64,000 nt of DNA, taken from contig NZ_HG322949.1 of NCBI RefSeq assembly GCF_000723165.1, positions 1,542,482-1,606,481 on the forward strand. The letters are read 5' to 3'. A model generated the notes under the pieces. The model was not told the DNA's origin, did no database searches, and saw only the letters and a list, made by a program, of their open reading frames with translations. The DNA comes from Janthinobacterium agaricidamnosum NBRC 102515 = DSM 9628 (GTDB lineage Bacteria > Pseudomonadota > Gammaproteobacteria > Burkholderiales > Burkholderiaceae_D). Of this stretch, positions 8,324 to 15,769 are shown piece by piece. How positions within the stretch are numbered: position 1 is the stretch's first letter; each line of letters starts with the position of its first letter. The translations under genes were made by a program, and so were the position numbers.

Positions 8324-8463
8324 TTAGAGCGCCGAACAAAACGCTCAGGGCAAGGCGCATTGCCGTAGGCAGTACAAATGGTCGACAAGGCAATGCAACG
8401 CCGCCATGGATGTTTTGAGGAGCGCCAGAAGAGGGCGTATTCATCTACTGGGATAGGCTCTTA
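8324..8463. mobile_element. Hybrid MITE-like element, copy B, with TTA on both sides
   Basis: The right part (about 8417-8460, from GAGGAGCGCCAGAAGAGGG to GGGATAGGCTC) is identical in type to the right end of copies A and C. The left part (from 8327, GAGCGCCGAACAAAACGCTC) is a different sequence that has its own inverted counterpart GTTTTGAGGAGCG near 8412-8424. So the two halves come from two related element families joined at the shared GAGGAGCGCC. TTA flanks it at 8324-8326 and 8461-8463; the right TTA is also the stop codon of the cytochrome c gene on the minus strand. Confidence 0.75.
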
Positions 8464-9738
8464 ATGTAAGGGCACGCTGCGGTAGCGGTTCACTTGCAAT
8501 GCGGTGACCGGCGGCGCGTTATTACCCCACGATGCGCGCAGATAAGTCACTACCGCCGCCACTTCCTGGTCGTTCAGCACCGGCCCGAAAGCGGGCATGC
8601 CGTACGGCCTTGGGTTGCCGGCCGTGCCGGGCGCAAAGCCGCCGTTGAGCACGATGCGGATCGGGTTCACCGCTATTTCGGTGGTCAGCGCGCGGTTGCC
8701 GGCCAGCGGCGGATAGCCAGGAGGAAAACCGCTGCCGTCAGCCCGGTGGCATGCGACGCAATGGCTGTCATACAGCCTGGCGCCGGCCGCCAGCACCGCT
8801 TGCGCTTTCGGCGTATCGTCGCGCGGCGGCGGCGCTGTCGGCTGTTGCGGTCCGGGCAGCGTTTTCAGGTACACCGCCATCGCGGTGATGTCGCTGTCTT
8901 CCAGATGCTGCAAGCTTGCGCGCACCACTTCGGCCATCGGCCCGAACACGGTGGCGCGCGGCGATACGCCGGTTTTCAGCAAGTCGACGATGTGCTTCGT
9001 TTGCCAATTGCCCAGGCCCGCCTCGGCATCCGAACGCAGCGACGGCGCATACCATTCCAGCACCGGGATCAAACCGCCGGACAGGCTGTCGTCGGACGCG
9101 CCGAGCGCGCTGCGCGGGCTGTGGCAGGCGGCGCAATGGCCCAGGCCCTGCACCAGGTAGGCGCCACGGTTCCATTCGACGGTTTGTCCGGTGTCTTCGC
9201 GGAACACGGCCGGCGTGAAGTACAGCGCGCGCCAGCCGGCCAGCATGATTTGCTGGTTGTACGGGAAGCGCAACTGGTGCGGCCGGTTGGCCTGGCGCTG
9301 CGCCGGCAGCGACTGGAAGAAGGCGTACAGCGCATCGCTGTCTGCGCGGCGTATCCTGGTGTAGTTGGTGTAAGGGAAGGCCGGATACAGCAGGCGGCCG
9401 TCTTTCGACTTGCCGTTATGCAGCGCGCGCCAAAAATCGTCGGCGTTCCAGCTGCCGATGCCGGTTTCCTGGTCCGGCGTGATATTGGGCGACATGACGC
9501 TGCCGAACGGCGTTGGCAGCGCGCGGCCGCCGGCATATTGCACACCGCCCCGGGTGGTGTGGCAGGCCATGCAATCGCCGGCCTTGGCCAGGTAGGCGCC
9601 GCGGGCGATCAATTCGGCCGGCGCCGGCGCGGCGCTGCTGGTGGTGGGCGGGATCGGATCGTCGGCTGGCCACAAGACGCGCTTGGCGGCGCCGGCGGCC
9701 AGCAACAAAATAGCGGCGCTGAGTATCAGTTTTTTCAT
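8461..9738 (-). CDS. Triheme membrane-bound cytochrome c (dehydrogenase electron-transfer subunit type)
   Basis: A 425-residue exported protein with an N-terminal signal anchor (KKLILSAAILLLAAGAA) and three cytochrome c domains, each with a CxxCH: CMACH near residue 57, CAACH near 205 and CVACH near 328. The spacing and sequences such as GGRALPTPFGSVMSPNITPD match the triheme subunits of membrane alcohol, gluconate or sorbitol dehydrogenases, which pass electrons to ubiquinone. No flavin or PQQ dehydrogenase subunit lies next to it, so the donor is unknown. Its ATG overlaps the stop of the upstream diheme cytochrome (ATGA), so the two are translationally coupled. Its own stop codon is the TTA flank of a mobile element. 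Confidence 0.85.
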   Translation of the reverse strand: MKKLILSAAILLLAAGAAKRVLWPADDPIPPTTSSAAPAPAELIARGAYLAKAGDCMACHTTRGGVQYAGGRALPTPFGSVMSPNITPDQETGIGSWNADDFWRALHNGKSKDGRLLYPAFPYTNYTRIRRADSDALYAFFQSLPAQRQANRPHQLRFPYNQQIMLAGWRALYFTPAVFREDTGQTVEWNRGAYLVQGLGHCAACHSPRSALGASDDSLSGGLIPVLEWYAPSLRSDAEAGLGNWQTKHIVDLLKTGVSPRATVFGPMAEVVRASLQHLEDSDITAMAVYLKTLPGPQQPTAPPPRDDTPKAQAVLAAGARLYDSHCVACHRADGSGFPPGYPPLAGNRALTTEIAVNPIRIVLNGGFAPGTAGNPRPYGMPAFGPVLNDQEVAAVVTYLRASWGNNAPPVTALQVNRYRSVPLH

Positions 9739-10475
9739 TGGATGGCGGCTCCCGCTGATGGCGGCACGCTGCCGCAGTGCATCGGCAGCGGCAGGGCGAT
9801 CGCGTTGGCTGGACGCATGTCGGCGCTGGTTGCCTGGCTGCCCAGCCAGCTCGACACGGCGGCGATGTCCGCTTCCGACAGCCGGGCGGCGATCTCGGCC
9901 ATGCAATCGGGCGCGTCGGCGTGGCGTACCTGGTTTTTCCACGCGCCGAACTGGGCGTTGATGTAATCGCGCGGCAAGCCCAGCAAGCCGGGAATCGCCG
10001 GCGCGACGCCGGTCAGTTGCTGGCCATGGCAGGCGATGCAGGCCGGAACTTTCTTGGCGGGATCGCCCAGCATGGCCAGTCTGCGGCCGCGCTCCAGCGT
10101 GCCGGCCGAGGCGCCGCTGGCCTGGGCCGGCGGCGGCGCCGGATGTTGTGCGGAAAAATAGTCGGCGATTTCGCGCAGGTAGGCGTCCGGCAAGTGGTCG
10201 ACCATATAGGTCATCAATGGATATTGGCGGCGGCCGTCGCGGAAGTTGAGCAACTGGTTATACAGGTAGCCGGCTGGCTTGCCGGAAATGCGCGGGAAGA
10301 AGGCGTCGTTGCGCTCCTTGGCCGCATGGCAGGCGATGCAGGCTTGAAGGCGCTGTTCCATGGTGTCCGGCAAGACGGCCGGCGCCGGCGCGGCCAGCAG
10401 CAGCGAGGGCAAGCTTGACGCCATGGCGAAGCACAGCATGGCGCGCCCGATGGCCGGGCTGGAAAAAAATACCAT
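9735..10475 (-). CDS. Diheme cytochrome c (c4-like)
   Basis: A 246-residue exported protein with a signal sequence ending near LLAAPAPA and two class I cytochrome c domains, CIACH twice (about residues 45 and 145), each followed by a methionine-bearing segment (YPLMTYM; distal Met less clear in the second half). Two-domain cytochromes of this kind (c4/c5 type) carry electrons from bc1 or dehydrogenases to terminal oxidases. The start at 10475 gives a standard signal peptide; the frame is open 28 codons further upstream. It is the first gene of a two-gene operon with the triheme cytochrome. The second half ends in a Cys-containing tail without heme motif (MHCGSVPPS). Confidence 0.82.
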   Translation of the reverse strand: MVFFSSPAIGRAMLCFAMASSLPSLLLAAPAPAVLPDTMEQRLQACIACHAAKERNDAFFPRISGKPAGYLYNQLLNFRDGRRQYPLMTYMVDHLPDAYLREIADYFSAQHPAPPPAQASGASAGTLERGRRLAMLGDPAKKVPACIACHGQQLTGVAPAIPGLLGLPRDYINAQFGAWKNQVRHADAPDCMAEIAARLSEADIAAVSSWLGSQATSADMRPANAIALPLPMHCGSVPPSAGAAIQ

Positions 10476-10620
10476 AGAAAGACCGCCTGTAATGTAAACA
10501 ACCCCATCAAAAAAATGCGCCGCCGGCCCGGCGTGCGCAAGCGCGAGAATATACTGCATGACAACATAAAAACAGGCTCAGTTGTGCAATAGAAGTACGG
10601 ATCAGATGGGACGGCCCGTG

Positions 10621-11328
10621 TTACGGCTTGTCGGCGATGATGATGGCGGCCGTAGCGGGTGCCGTAGCGGGCGCCGTAGCGGGTGCCGTAGCGGGTGCCG
10701 TGGCAGGGACGCGCTGCGCCTTGGACGGCGCGACCTTGCCGCCTTCGGCCAGCCAGCGCCGGTAGACCCGCAACGCCACTTGGGCGTCGTCGGCCGCGTA
10801 CAGGATTTGCTTTTCGCTGAGACGGGTGGTGGCCCAGTTGGTGGTCGAGATTTTTTTCGATTTTTGCAAGCGCATGCCGAAGAACTTGGCGACGGCTGTC
10901 TTGGCGCCCAGATCGTTGCGCTGGCCGCCGCGCAGCGCGACCGACAAGTCCAGCACTTGTACCGGTGAAATGCCAAGCTTGTGGCGCAAGCGCTTGACGT
11001 CGTCGGACAGGCCGAAGCCGACCTTGAGCGTGATGGGCGACTCAAGGATGGCCTTGAGCGCTTTCAATACATCGGATGGCGGATTCGGGCCGACCTGGAA
11101 CAGGTAGGCGGTGTCGTCGGTGGACAGCTGGATCAGATGCGGGCCGGTCGAGGTTTCGCCCTTGACGAACGTCGGCTTCGATTCGGTATCGAAGCCGACC
11201 GCGTCGGCCGCCATCAGCGCAGCCAGCGCGGCTTGCACATCGTGGCCGGATTTGACCAGCCTGACCTGGTCCAGTTGGATGCCCTGGTAGGGCGGCAAGA
11301 CGACTAGAGTCTCCGGTTCCGTATTCAT
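10621..11328 (-). CDS. DEDDy 3'-5' exonuclease (RNase D-like)
   Basis: A 235-residue nuclease with the DEDDy set: Asp47 and Glu49 in GFDTES, Asp109/Asp110 in GLSDDVKRL, and Tyr177 with Asp181 in YAADDAQVAL. It belongs to the single-domain RNase D/WRN-type exonucleases that use two metal ions to trim 3' ends; it lacks the HRDC domains of full RNase D. The C-terminus is five copies of Pro-Ala-Thr-Ala (residues about 212-232), coded by a 12-bp tandem repeat. The frame allows a TTG one codon earlier, but the ATG at 11328 is preferred. It lies nine bases after the ProQ-domain gene on the same strand, so the two RNA-related genes are probably one operon. Confidence 0.88.
   Translation of the reverse strand: MNTEPETLVVLPPYQGIQLDQVRLVKSGHDVQAALAALMAADAVGFDTESKPTFVKGETSTGPHLIQLSTDDTAYLFQVGPNPPSDVLKALKAILESPITLKVGFGLSDDVKRLRHKLGISPVQVLDLSVALRGGQRNDLGAKTAVAKFFGMRLQKSKKISTTNWATTRLSEKQILYAADDAQVALRVYRRWLAEGGKVAPSKAQRVPATAPATAPATAPATAPATAAIIIADKP
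10651..10710 (-). repeat. 12-bp tandem repeat inside the exonuclease gene
   Basis: Four copies of a 12-bp unit (CGTAGCGGGTGC on the plus strand, one with T to C) at 10651-10698, followed by a degenerate fifth. They code for the Pro-Ala-Thr-Ala tail repeats of the DEDDy exonuclease. Copy number could change by slippage without a frameshift, since the unit is a multiple of three. Confidence 0.9.
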
Positions 11329-11337
11329 CAAGCCGTA

Positions 11338-11826
11338 TCAGCCCTTGCGGGAGAATTTCGCCGTCAGTTGGTTCAGCTTTTCAGCGCGCAGGCGGTTGGC
11401 TTCCTCGGCGGCGGCCGCTTCGCGTTCGGCTTTCTTGCGGTCGGCTTCCTTCTTGAAGCGTTGTTGCAATACCTGGGTCGCGTGGTCGCGGTGGGTTTGC
11501 GTCACTTCCGCGCCGGCCGTGCCGTCGAGGTCGTAGCGCACCTTGGCTTTTTCCATCACTTTCAGGTAGCGCAGCGAACCGGTGTGGATGCCCAGCGCGG
11601 TGCGCATCAGCTTGCGGTCCAGTTCCGGCAGGCGCGCCAGGATTTGCTTGTCGATCCCGATCGACAGCGGCAGGAAGTCGCGGAACGGCGCAAACTGTTC
11701 CTGGAATTGTTTCAGCAGGGCGCGCGCGGTCGGCGCCGCAGCGGCGGAAGTGGTCACCGCAACGGTTGGGGCGGCGGCGGTTGCTACAGGTTCTGGGGCA
11801 AGGCTAGGCGTGTTCATCGACTTCAT
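11338..11826 (-). CDS. ProQ/FinO-domain RNA-binding protein
   Basis: A 162-residue protein. An Ala/Pro/Thr-rich disordered head (about 1-35) precedes a ProQ/FinO domain (about 36-125) with the family sequences PLSIGIDKQILARLPELDRKL and ALGIHTGSLRYLKVM. A charged Lys/Glu/Arg helix and the short basic tail AKFSRKG end it; the C-terminal Tudor-like domain of E. coli ProQ is absent. Such proteins bind structured sRNAs and mRNA 3' ends and protect them from exonucleases, so pairing with a 3'-5' exonuclease gene is suggestive. Either of two in-frame ATGs (11826, 11817) may start it; neither has a clear Shine-Dalgarno. Confidence 0.88.
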   Translation of the reverse strand: MKSMNTPSLAPEPVATAAAPTVAVTTSAAAAPTARALLKQFQEQFAPFRDFLPLSIGIDKQILARLPELDRKLMRTALGIHTGSLRYLKVMEKAKVRYDLDGTAGAEVTQTHRDHATQVLQQRFKKEADRKKAEREAAAAEEANRLRAEKLNQLTAKFSRKG

Positions 11827-11954
11827 TGGTTAAGCTGTAAAAAGGGAGCATAGCACGCGGCACAGGCAAGTGCATTGTCTTTTTTGACAACATGACGCTA
11901 TGCTCATGGTCAAGAAGCTACTGCGGCGGGCAGGAAATGTGTATAATGTCTGCT

Positions 11955-12177
11955 TGCGCTGATCACTGGTTTGCGCCAGCTCAGTTTTGCAGAAGATAAA
12001 AGTAGTCGCTAGGTGATGTTTGTTATTGATGTTTGTTGTGGTGCATTATTCGGTTGATTGATACCCGCTATGCGATCTATTAATTATCCAAATAACTGTC
12101 CGTCAGGCATAATCCAACTCTCCTCTGTTCTTGACAGAACAATAGATTCAAGCCCGTCCTGGTAGCGGGCTTTTTTT
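11955..12177 (+). ncRNA. Candidate small RNA upstream of rpoD
   Basis: The start is a guess from the -10-like TATAAT at 11942-11947 (the -35 region is poor). The end is fixed by a rho-independent terminator. Within it are a CTGG/CCAG hairpin near 11971-11984 and the TGTTCT-TGAC-AGAACA hairpin just before the terminator. No open frame with a ribosome binding site is present. It does not match tmRNA, RNase P or 4.5S features I can recognise; 6S RNA cannot be excluded by eye. Confidence 0.35.
12150..12177 (+). terminator. Rho-independent terminator before rpoD
   Basis: Stem AAGCCCG / CGGGCTT with a nine-base loop followed by seven T. It ends whatever is transcribed from upstream, before the rpoD leader. 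Confidence 0.8.
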
Positions 12178-12403
12178 CATTCCGCAATCGCAATGCCACT
12201 ATATATCGACGATTATTTGCGTACGTCTTGCGTCAGCATGCGCCCTGTCCAGGTTGCGCGGCGCGCAAACGTCCCCATATACCGACGATGCGGCCCTTAG
12301 CCGGCAGCCGCAACAACACGCTCCATCGAGTCCGGTCAGCAGGCTTAGGTGGAATCATTCACTTCGCGCCGAAACCGTCTGGTCTCGCATTAAGAGATAT
12401 CTA

Positions 12404-14917
12404 ATGAAGAATACGCCAAAAACATTAACGTTGTCCGCAAAAGTTCCCCGTCCTGCTTCGGCGCAGCTGGCTGTACCGAAAACAACTTTATCTTACTTTA
12501 TCGATAATGCGCAAGCGAATCCTGAAGCGCCCAGCGGTACTGTGACGGTGGTGAAAAAAAGCCGTTCGCGCCTGATCGTCGCGCCTGGCAGCGAAGCGGC
12601 GCCGGCCGAGCCGGCGGCTGAGGCAGTCGAGACCGCCGTGCCGGCGGAAGAAGCCGCGCCGGTCAAGACGCCGAGCGTCAAGATCGCGCCGACGGTGCGC
12701 AAGGTGACTGAAAGCGCCGCCACCGCCAAGGTGGTGGTGGCGGCCCGCTCGAAGGTGGTGCGGGCCAAGGCCGAGCCGGCGCCGGTGGTGATCGTCACCG
12801 CCGGCCCGGCCGTCAGCAAGACCACCGACGCCGACGCGCTGGCCGCGATCGACACGTCGAATTACTTCTTGCCTACCGTGAAAGTGCCAGGCCGCCGTGG
12901 CCGCAAGCCGAGCGAATTCACGCCGGAAAACGATGAAGTGGCGGCACTGAACGCGGTCGAACGCGCCGAACTGAAGGCCGTATCGAAAGCGCGCGACCGC
13001 AAGGCCAAGGGCGGCCTGGCCGACGCCCTGGCCGGCGATGCCGAAGCGACGGCAGCGGACCTGGAGCGCCGCCGCCAGCAAATCAAGGGCTTGATCAACA
13101 TGGGCAAGGAGCGCGGCTTCCTGACCTATGCTGAAATCAATGACCAATTGCCTGAAAATATTATCGATCCGGAAGCGATCGAAGGCATCATCGCGACTTT
13201 CAACGACATGGGGATCGCGGTCTACGAACGCGCGCCGGATGCGGAAAGTTTGTTGTTGACCGACAACGTCGCGACCGTGACCAGCGACGACGAAGTCGAA
13301 GCCGCCGCCGCGACCGCCTTGTCGACCGTCGATTCCGACTTCGGCCGCACCACCGACCCGGTCCGCATGTACATGCGTGAAATGGGCGCCGTGGCGCTGC
13401 TGACCCGCGAAGGCGAGATTGAAATCGCCAAGCGCATCGAAGGCGGCTTGAAAGACATGATCCAGGCGATTTCCGCCTGCCCGACCACGATCGCCGAAAT
13501 CGTCGCGCTGTCGCAAAAAATCGCCCGCGACGAAGTCAAGGTCGATGAAGTGGTCGACGGCTTCGTCGACCTGAATGAAGCCGCCGCGCCGGCGCCGGTG
13601 GTGGTGTCGGCCCCGGCCACGCTCGATGGCGACGAAGAGGAAGAAGAGGAAGAAGAGGAAGACGGCGACGCCAATGGCGGCGCGGCCGGTTTTTCGAGCG
13701 AGCAGCTGGCGCAATTGAAAAAGAATGCGCTGGAAAAATTCGCCACCATTTCGACCCAATACGAAAAAATGCGCAAGGCGGCCGACGGTTACGGCTCGAA
13801 AGCCTATATGAAGGCGCAGGAAGCGATTTCCCAGGAATTGCTGGGTATCCGCTTCACCGCCAAAGTAGTCGAAAAGCTGTGCGACACCTTGCGCGGCCAG
13901 ATGGAGGAAGTGCGCCATATCGAACGCGCCGTGCTGGAATTGTGCGTCAACAAATGCGGCATGCCGCGCGCCCACTTCATCAAAGTGTTCCCAGGCAATG
14001 AGTGCGACCTGGACTGGGTCGATGGCGAAGTCGATTGCAAGTATCCGTACAGCGCCATCCTCGGCCGTAACGTGCCTGCCGTCAAAGAATTGCAAAAGAA
14101 AATGATCGACTTGCAGGCGCGCGTCGCCTTGCCGCTGGCCGACCTGCGCAAGATCAACAAGCAAATGGCTGCCGGCGAAAAACGCGCCCGCCACGCCAAG
14201 CGCGAAATGACGGTCGCCAACTTGCGCCTGGTCATTTCGATCGCCAAGAAATACATCAACCGCGGTTTGCAATTCCTCGACTTGATCCAGGAAGGCAACA
14301 TCGGCTTGCTGAAAGCGGTCGATAAATTCGAATACCGCCGTGGTTACAAGTTCTCGACCTACGCCACCTGGTGGATACGCCAGGCGATCACGCGTTCGAT
14401 CGCCGACATGGCGCGCACCATCCGCGTGCCGGTGCACATGATCGAAACCATCAACAAGATGAACCGCATCTCGCGCCAGATCATGCAGGAAACCGGCAGC
14501 GAGCCGGACCTGGCGACGCTGGCGGTGAAGATGGAAATGCCGGAAAACAAGGTTCGCGAAATCATGAAGATCGCCAAGGAGCCAATCTCCATGGAAACGC
14601 CGATGGGCGAAGATGGCGATTCGCAACTGGGCGACTTCATCGAAGACAACACCACGCTGGCGCCGCTGGATGCCGCGTTGCACGCATCGATGCGCAACGT
14701 AATCAAGGAAGTGCTCGATTCGCTGACCCCGCGCGAAGCCAAGGTGCTGCGCATGCGTTACGGCGTTGAAATGTCGAACGACCACACGCTGGAAGAAGTG
14801 GGCAAGCAATTCGACGTGACCCGCGAGCGGATTCGCCAGATCGAAGCGAAAGCGATGAGCAAGCTGCGCCAGCCGTCGCGTTCCGACAAGCTGAAAACTT
14901 TCCTGACCCAGAACTAA
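12404..14917 (+). CDS. rpoD: RNA polymerase primary sigma factor sigma-70
   Basis: An 837-residue housekeeping sigma factor. Residues 1 to about 220 are an Ala/Pro/Val/Lys-rich, probably disordered extension not found in E. coli RpoD (613 residues). Then come region 1.1 ([21 protein letters not shown]), region 1.2 ([11 protein letters not shown]), a non-conserved region with a run of nine Glu near residue 415, regions 2.1-2.4 ([39 protein letters not shown]), region 3 and region 4 with the -35-reading helix ([20 protein letters not shown], about 795-814). I chose the ATG at 12404 since the 50 upstream open codons lack similarity to sigma factors. A strong terminator follows. Confidence 0.97.
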   Translation: MKNTPKTLTLSAKVPRPASAQLAVPKTTLSYFIDNAQANPEAPSGTVTVVKKSRSRLIVAPGSEAAPAEPAAEAVETAVPAEEAAPVKTPSVKIAPTVRKVTESAATAKVVVAARSKVVRAKAEPAPVVIVTAGPAVSKTTDADALAAIDTSNYFLPTVKVPGRRGRKPSEFTPENDEVAALNAVERAELKAVSKARDRKAKGGLADALAGDAEATAADLERRRQQIKGLINMGKERGFLTYAEINDQLPENIIDPEAIEGIIATFNDMGIAVYERAPDAESLLLTDNVATVTSDDEVEAAAATALSTVDSDFGRTTDPVRMYMREMGAVALLTREGEIEIAKRIEGGLKDMIQAISACPTTIAEIVALSQKIARDEVKVDEVVDGFVDLNEAAAPAPVVVSAPATLDGDEEEEEEEEEDGDANGGAAGFSSEQLAQLKKNALEKFATISTQYEKMRKAADGYGSKAYMKAQEAISQELLGIRFTAKVVEKLCDTLRGQMEEVRHIERAVLELCVNKCGMPRAHFIKVFPGNECDLDWVDGEVDCKYPYSAILGRNVPAVKELQKKMIDLQARVALPLADLRKINKQMAAGEKRARHAKREMTVANLRLVISIAKKYINRGLQFLDLIQEGNIGLLKAVDKFEYRRGYKFSTYATWWIRQAITRSIADMARTIRVPVHMIETINKMNRISRQIMQETGSEPDLATLAVKMEMPENKVREIMKIAKEPISMETPMGEDGDSQLGDFIEDNTTLAPLDAALHASMRNVIKEVLDSLTPREAKVLRMRYGVEMSNDHTLEEVGKQFDVTRERIRQIEAKAMSKLRQPSRSDKLKTFLTQN

Positions 14918-14940
14918 GGGTTGGTAAAGATGAAATGAAA

Positions 14941-14969
14941 AATGGGAAGCTGCGGCTTCCCATTTTTTT
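14941..14969 (+). terminator. rpoD terminator
   Basis: A perfect 10-bp stem AATGGGAAGC / GCTTCCCATT with a TGCG loop and a run of seven T, 23 bp after the rpoD stop. Confidence 0.92.
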
Positions 14970-15008
14970 GCGTTGGTAGTGCGTTCGCCTGATTTCGCTG
15001 ATGCGGTC

Positions 15009-15395
15009 TTATACGACGCGAACTGGTCCGGCGTATTGCGCCAGTACGGTATCGACCGTCAACAGGGTAATTCCTTCGATCATCGCCTGTGCGATCAGGA
15101 TGCGGTCGAACGGGTCTTTATGTATGAGCGGCAAGCTATCGATGGCAATCGCATGTTCGCTCTTGATGGCCAGTTCTTGATAGTGATTGTCCAGCAGCCC
15201 CCGGCGCAGCAGCCTGGGGTCGGCTTGAAAGTCCGGGCGGCCCAGTCCACGCTTGATGCTGATTTCCCATAGACTTGCCGCGCTGAAGAATAGCGTGTTC
15301 TCCGGGCCTTCGATCAAGCCGATGGCAAGCGGACTCAGACGTTTCGGATCACCCGCAGCCCATAACAATAAATGCGTGTCCAGTAATAATTTCAT
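15009..15395 (-). CDS. PIN-domain toxin of type II TA system (VapC-like)
   Basis: A 128-residue PIN nuclease. Acidic residues of the site are Asp6 (LLLDTHLLLWA), Glu44 (LWEISIK), Asp97 (DPFDRILIAQA) and Asp115 (LTVDTVL). This subgroup (PIN_Sll0205-like, THLLLWA start) is typically paired with Phd/YefM antitoxins and cleaves tRNA or rRNA. Its ATG overlaps the antitoxin stop (ATGA), so translation is coupled, and the antitoxin is made first. The pair lies alone between rpoD and a histidine kinase. Confidence 0.92.
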   Translation of the reverse strand: MKLLLDTHLLLWAAGDPKRLSPLAIGLIEGPENTLFFSAASLWEISIKRGLGRPDFQADPRLLRRGLLDNHYQELAIKSEHAIAIDSLPLIHKDPFDRILIAQAMIEGITLLTVDTVLAQYAGPVRVV

Positions 15396-15637
15396 TCCTG
15401 TATGCCAAACATCGACGCAATTTCGGCGCTGCCCAAACTATCGAAGTCGTCTGGCACGGCGATTTGCCCCGCCATGAAGCCGAGACGTTTGGTCTTGCCT
15501 GTTTCCGGGGCGTCCAGCGCCATGACCTTGACCATCGGCTTGCCGGCCTTGGCAATGATGAATGGTTCGCCTTTGGCCGCTTGCTCGATCAGTTTCGACA
15601 GATGAGTTTTTGCCTCATGAATATTGATCGTAAGCAT
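15392..15637 (-). CDS. Phd/YefM-type antitoxin
   Basis: An 81-residue antitoxin. The N-terminal DNA-binding half has the family pattern INIHEAKTHLSKLIEQAAKGEPFIIAKAGKPMVKV; the C-terminal 30 residues (AGQIAVPDDFDSLGSAEIASMF) form the toxin-neutralising tail common to partners of this PIN subgroup. AAAGG stands seven bases before the ATG. The operator for autoregulation is probably the inverted repeat 16 bp upstream. Confidence 0.92.
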   Translation of the reverse strand: MLTINIHEAKTHLSKLIEQAAKGEPFIIAKAGKPMVKVMALDAPETGKTKRLGFMAGQIAVPDDFDSLGSAEIASMFGIQE

Positions 15638-15652
15638 AAGATTACCTTTGTG

Positions 15653-15670
15653 AACTAAGTTTGTTTAGTT
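15653..15670. promoter_or_regulatory. Putative TA operator: inverted repeat AACTAA-N6-TTAGTT
   Basis: A perfect 6-bp inverted repeat with a 6-bp spacer lies just upstream of the antitoxin gene, within AT-rich promoter-like DNA. Phd/YefM proteins bind palindromes in this position to repress their own operon. The call is positional inference. Confidence 0.5.
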
Positions 15671-15769
15671 TAGTCCTGCCTGGTGATCGATGCAAGCCAT
15701 CCTTGATTCAAGTGCCGCGCCGTAGATCGCCGCATCGATGCGCTGCCCGGTGCGAGGCGCCAGGCCGTT

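Larger units (their letters stand above)
11827..12403. other. 577-bp region between proQ-like gene and rpoD
   Basis: No protein gene is supported. A TATAAT hexamer lies at 11942-11947, a perfect 6-bp hairpin with TGAC loop at 12126-12141 and a strong terminator at 12150-12177, so a transcript of about 200-225 nt that ends before rpoD is likely. The stretch 12178-12403 is the rpoD leader, GC-rich, with no clear sigma-70 promoter that I can name with confidence. Confidence 0.5.

Noticed and set aside
12488..14809. A 773-codon open frame on the minus strand
   Set aside because: It is antisense to rpoD, rich in His/Arg/Ala as expected from the complement of GC-rich codons, and shows no domain.
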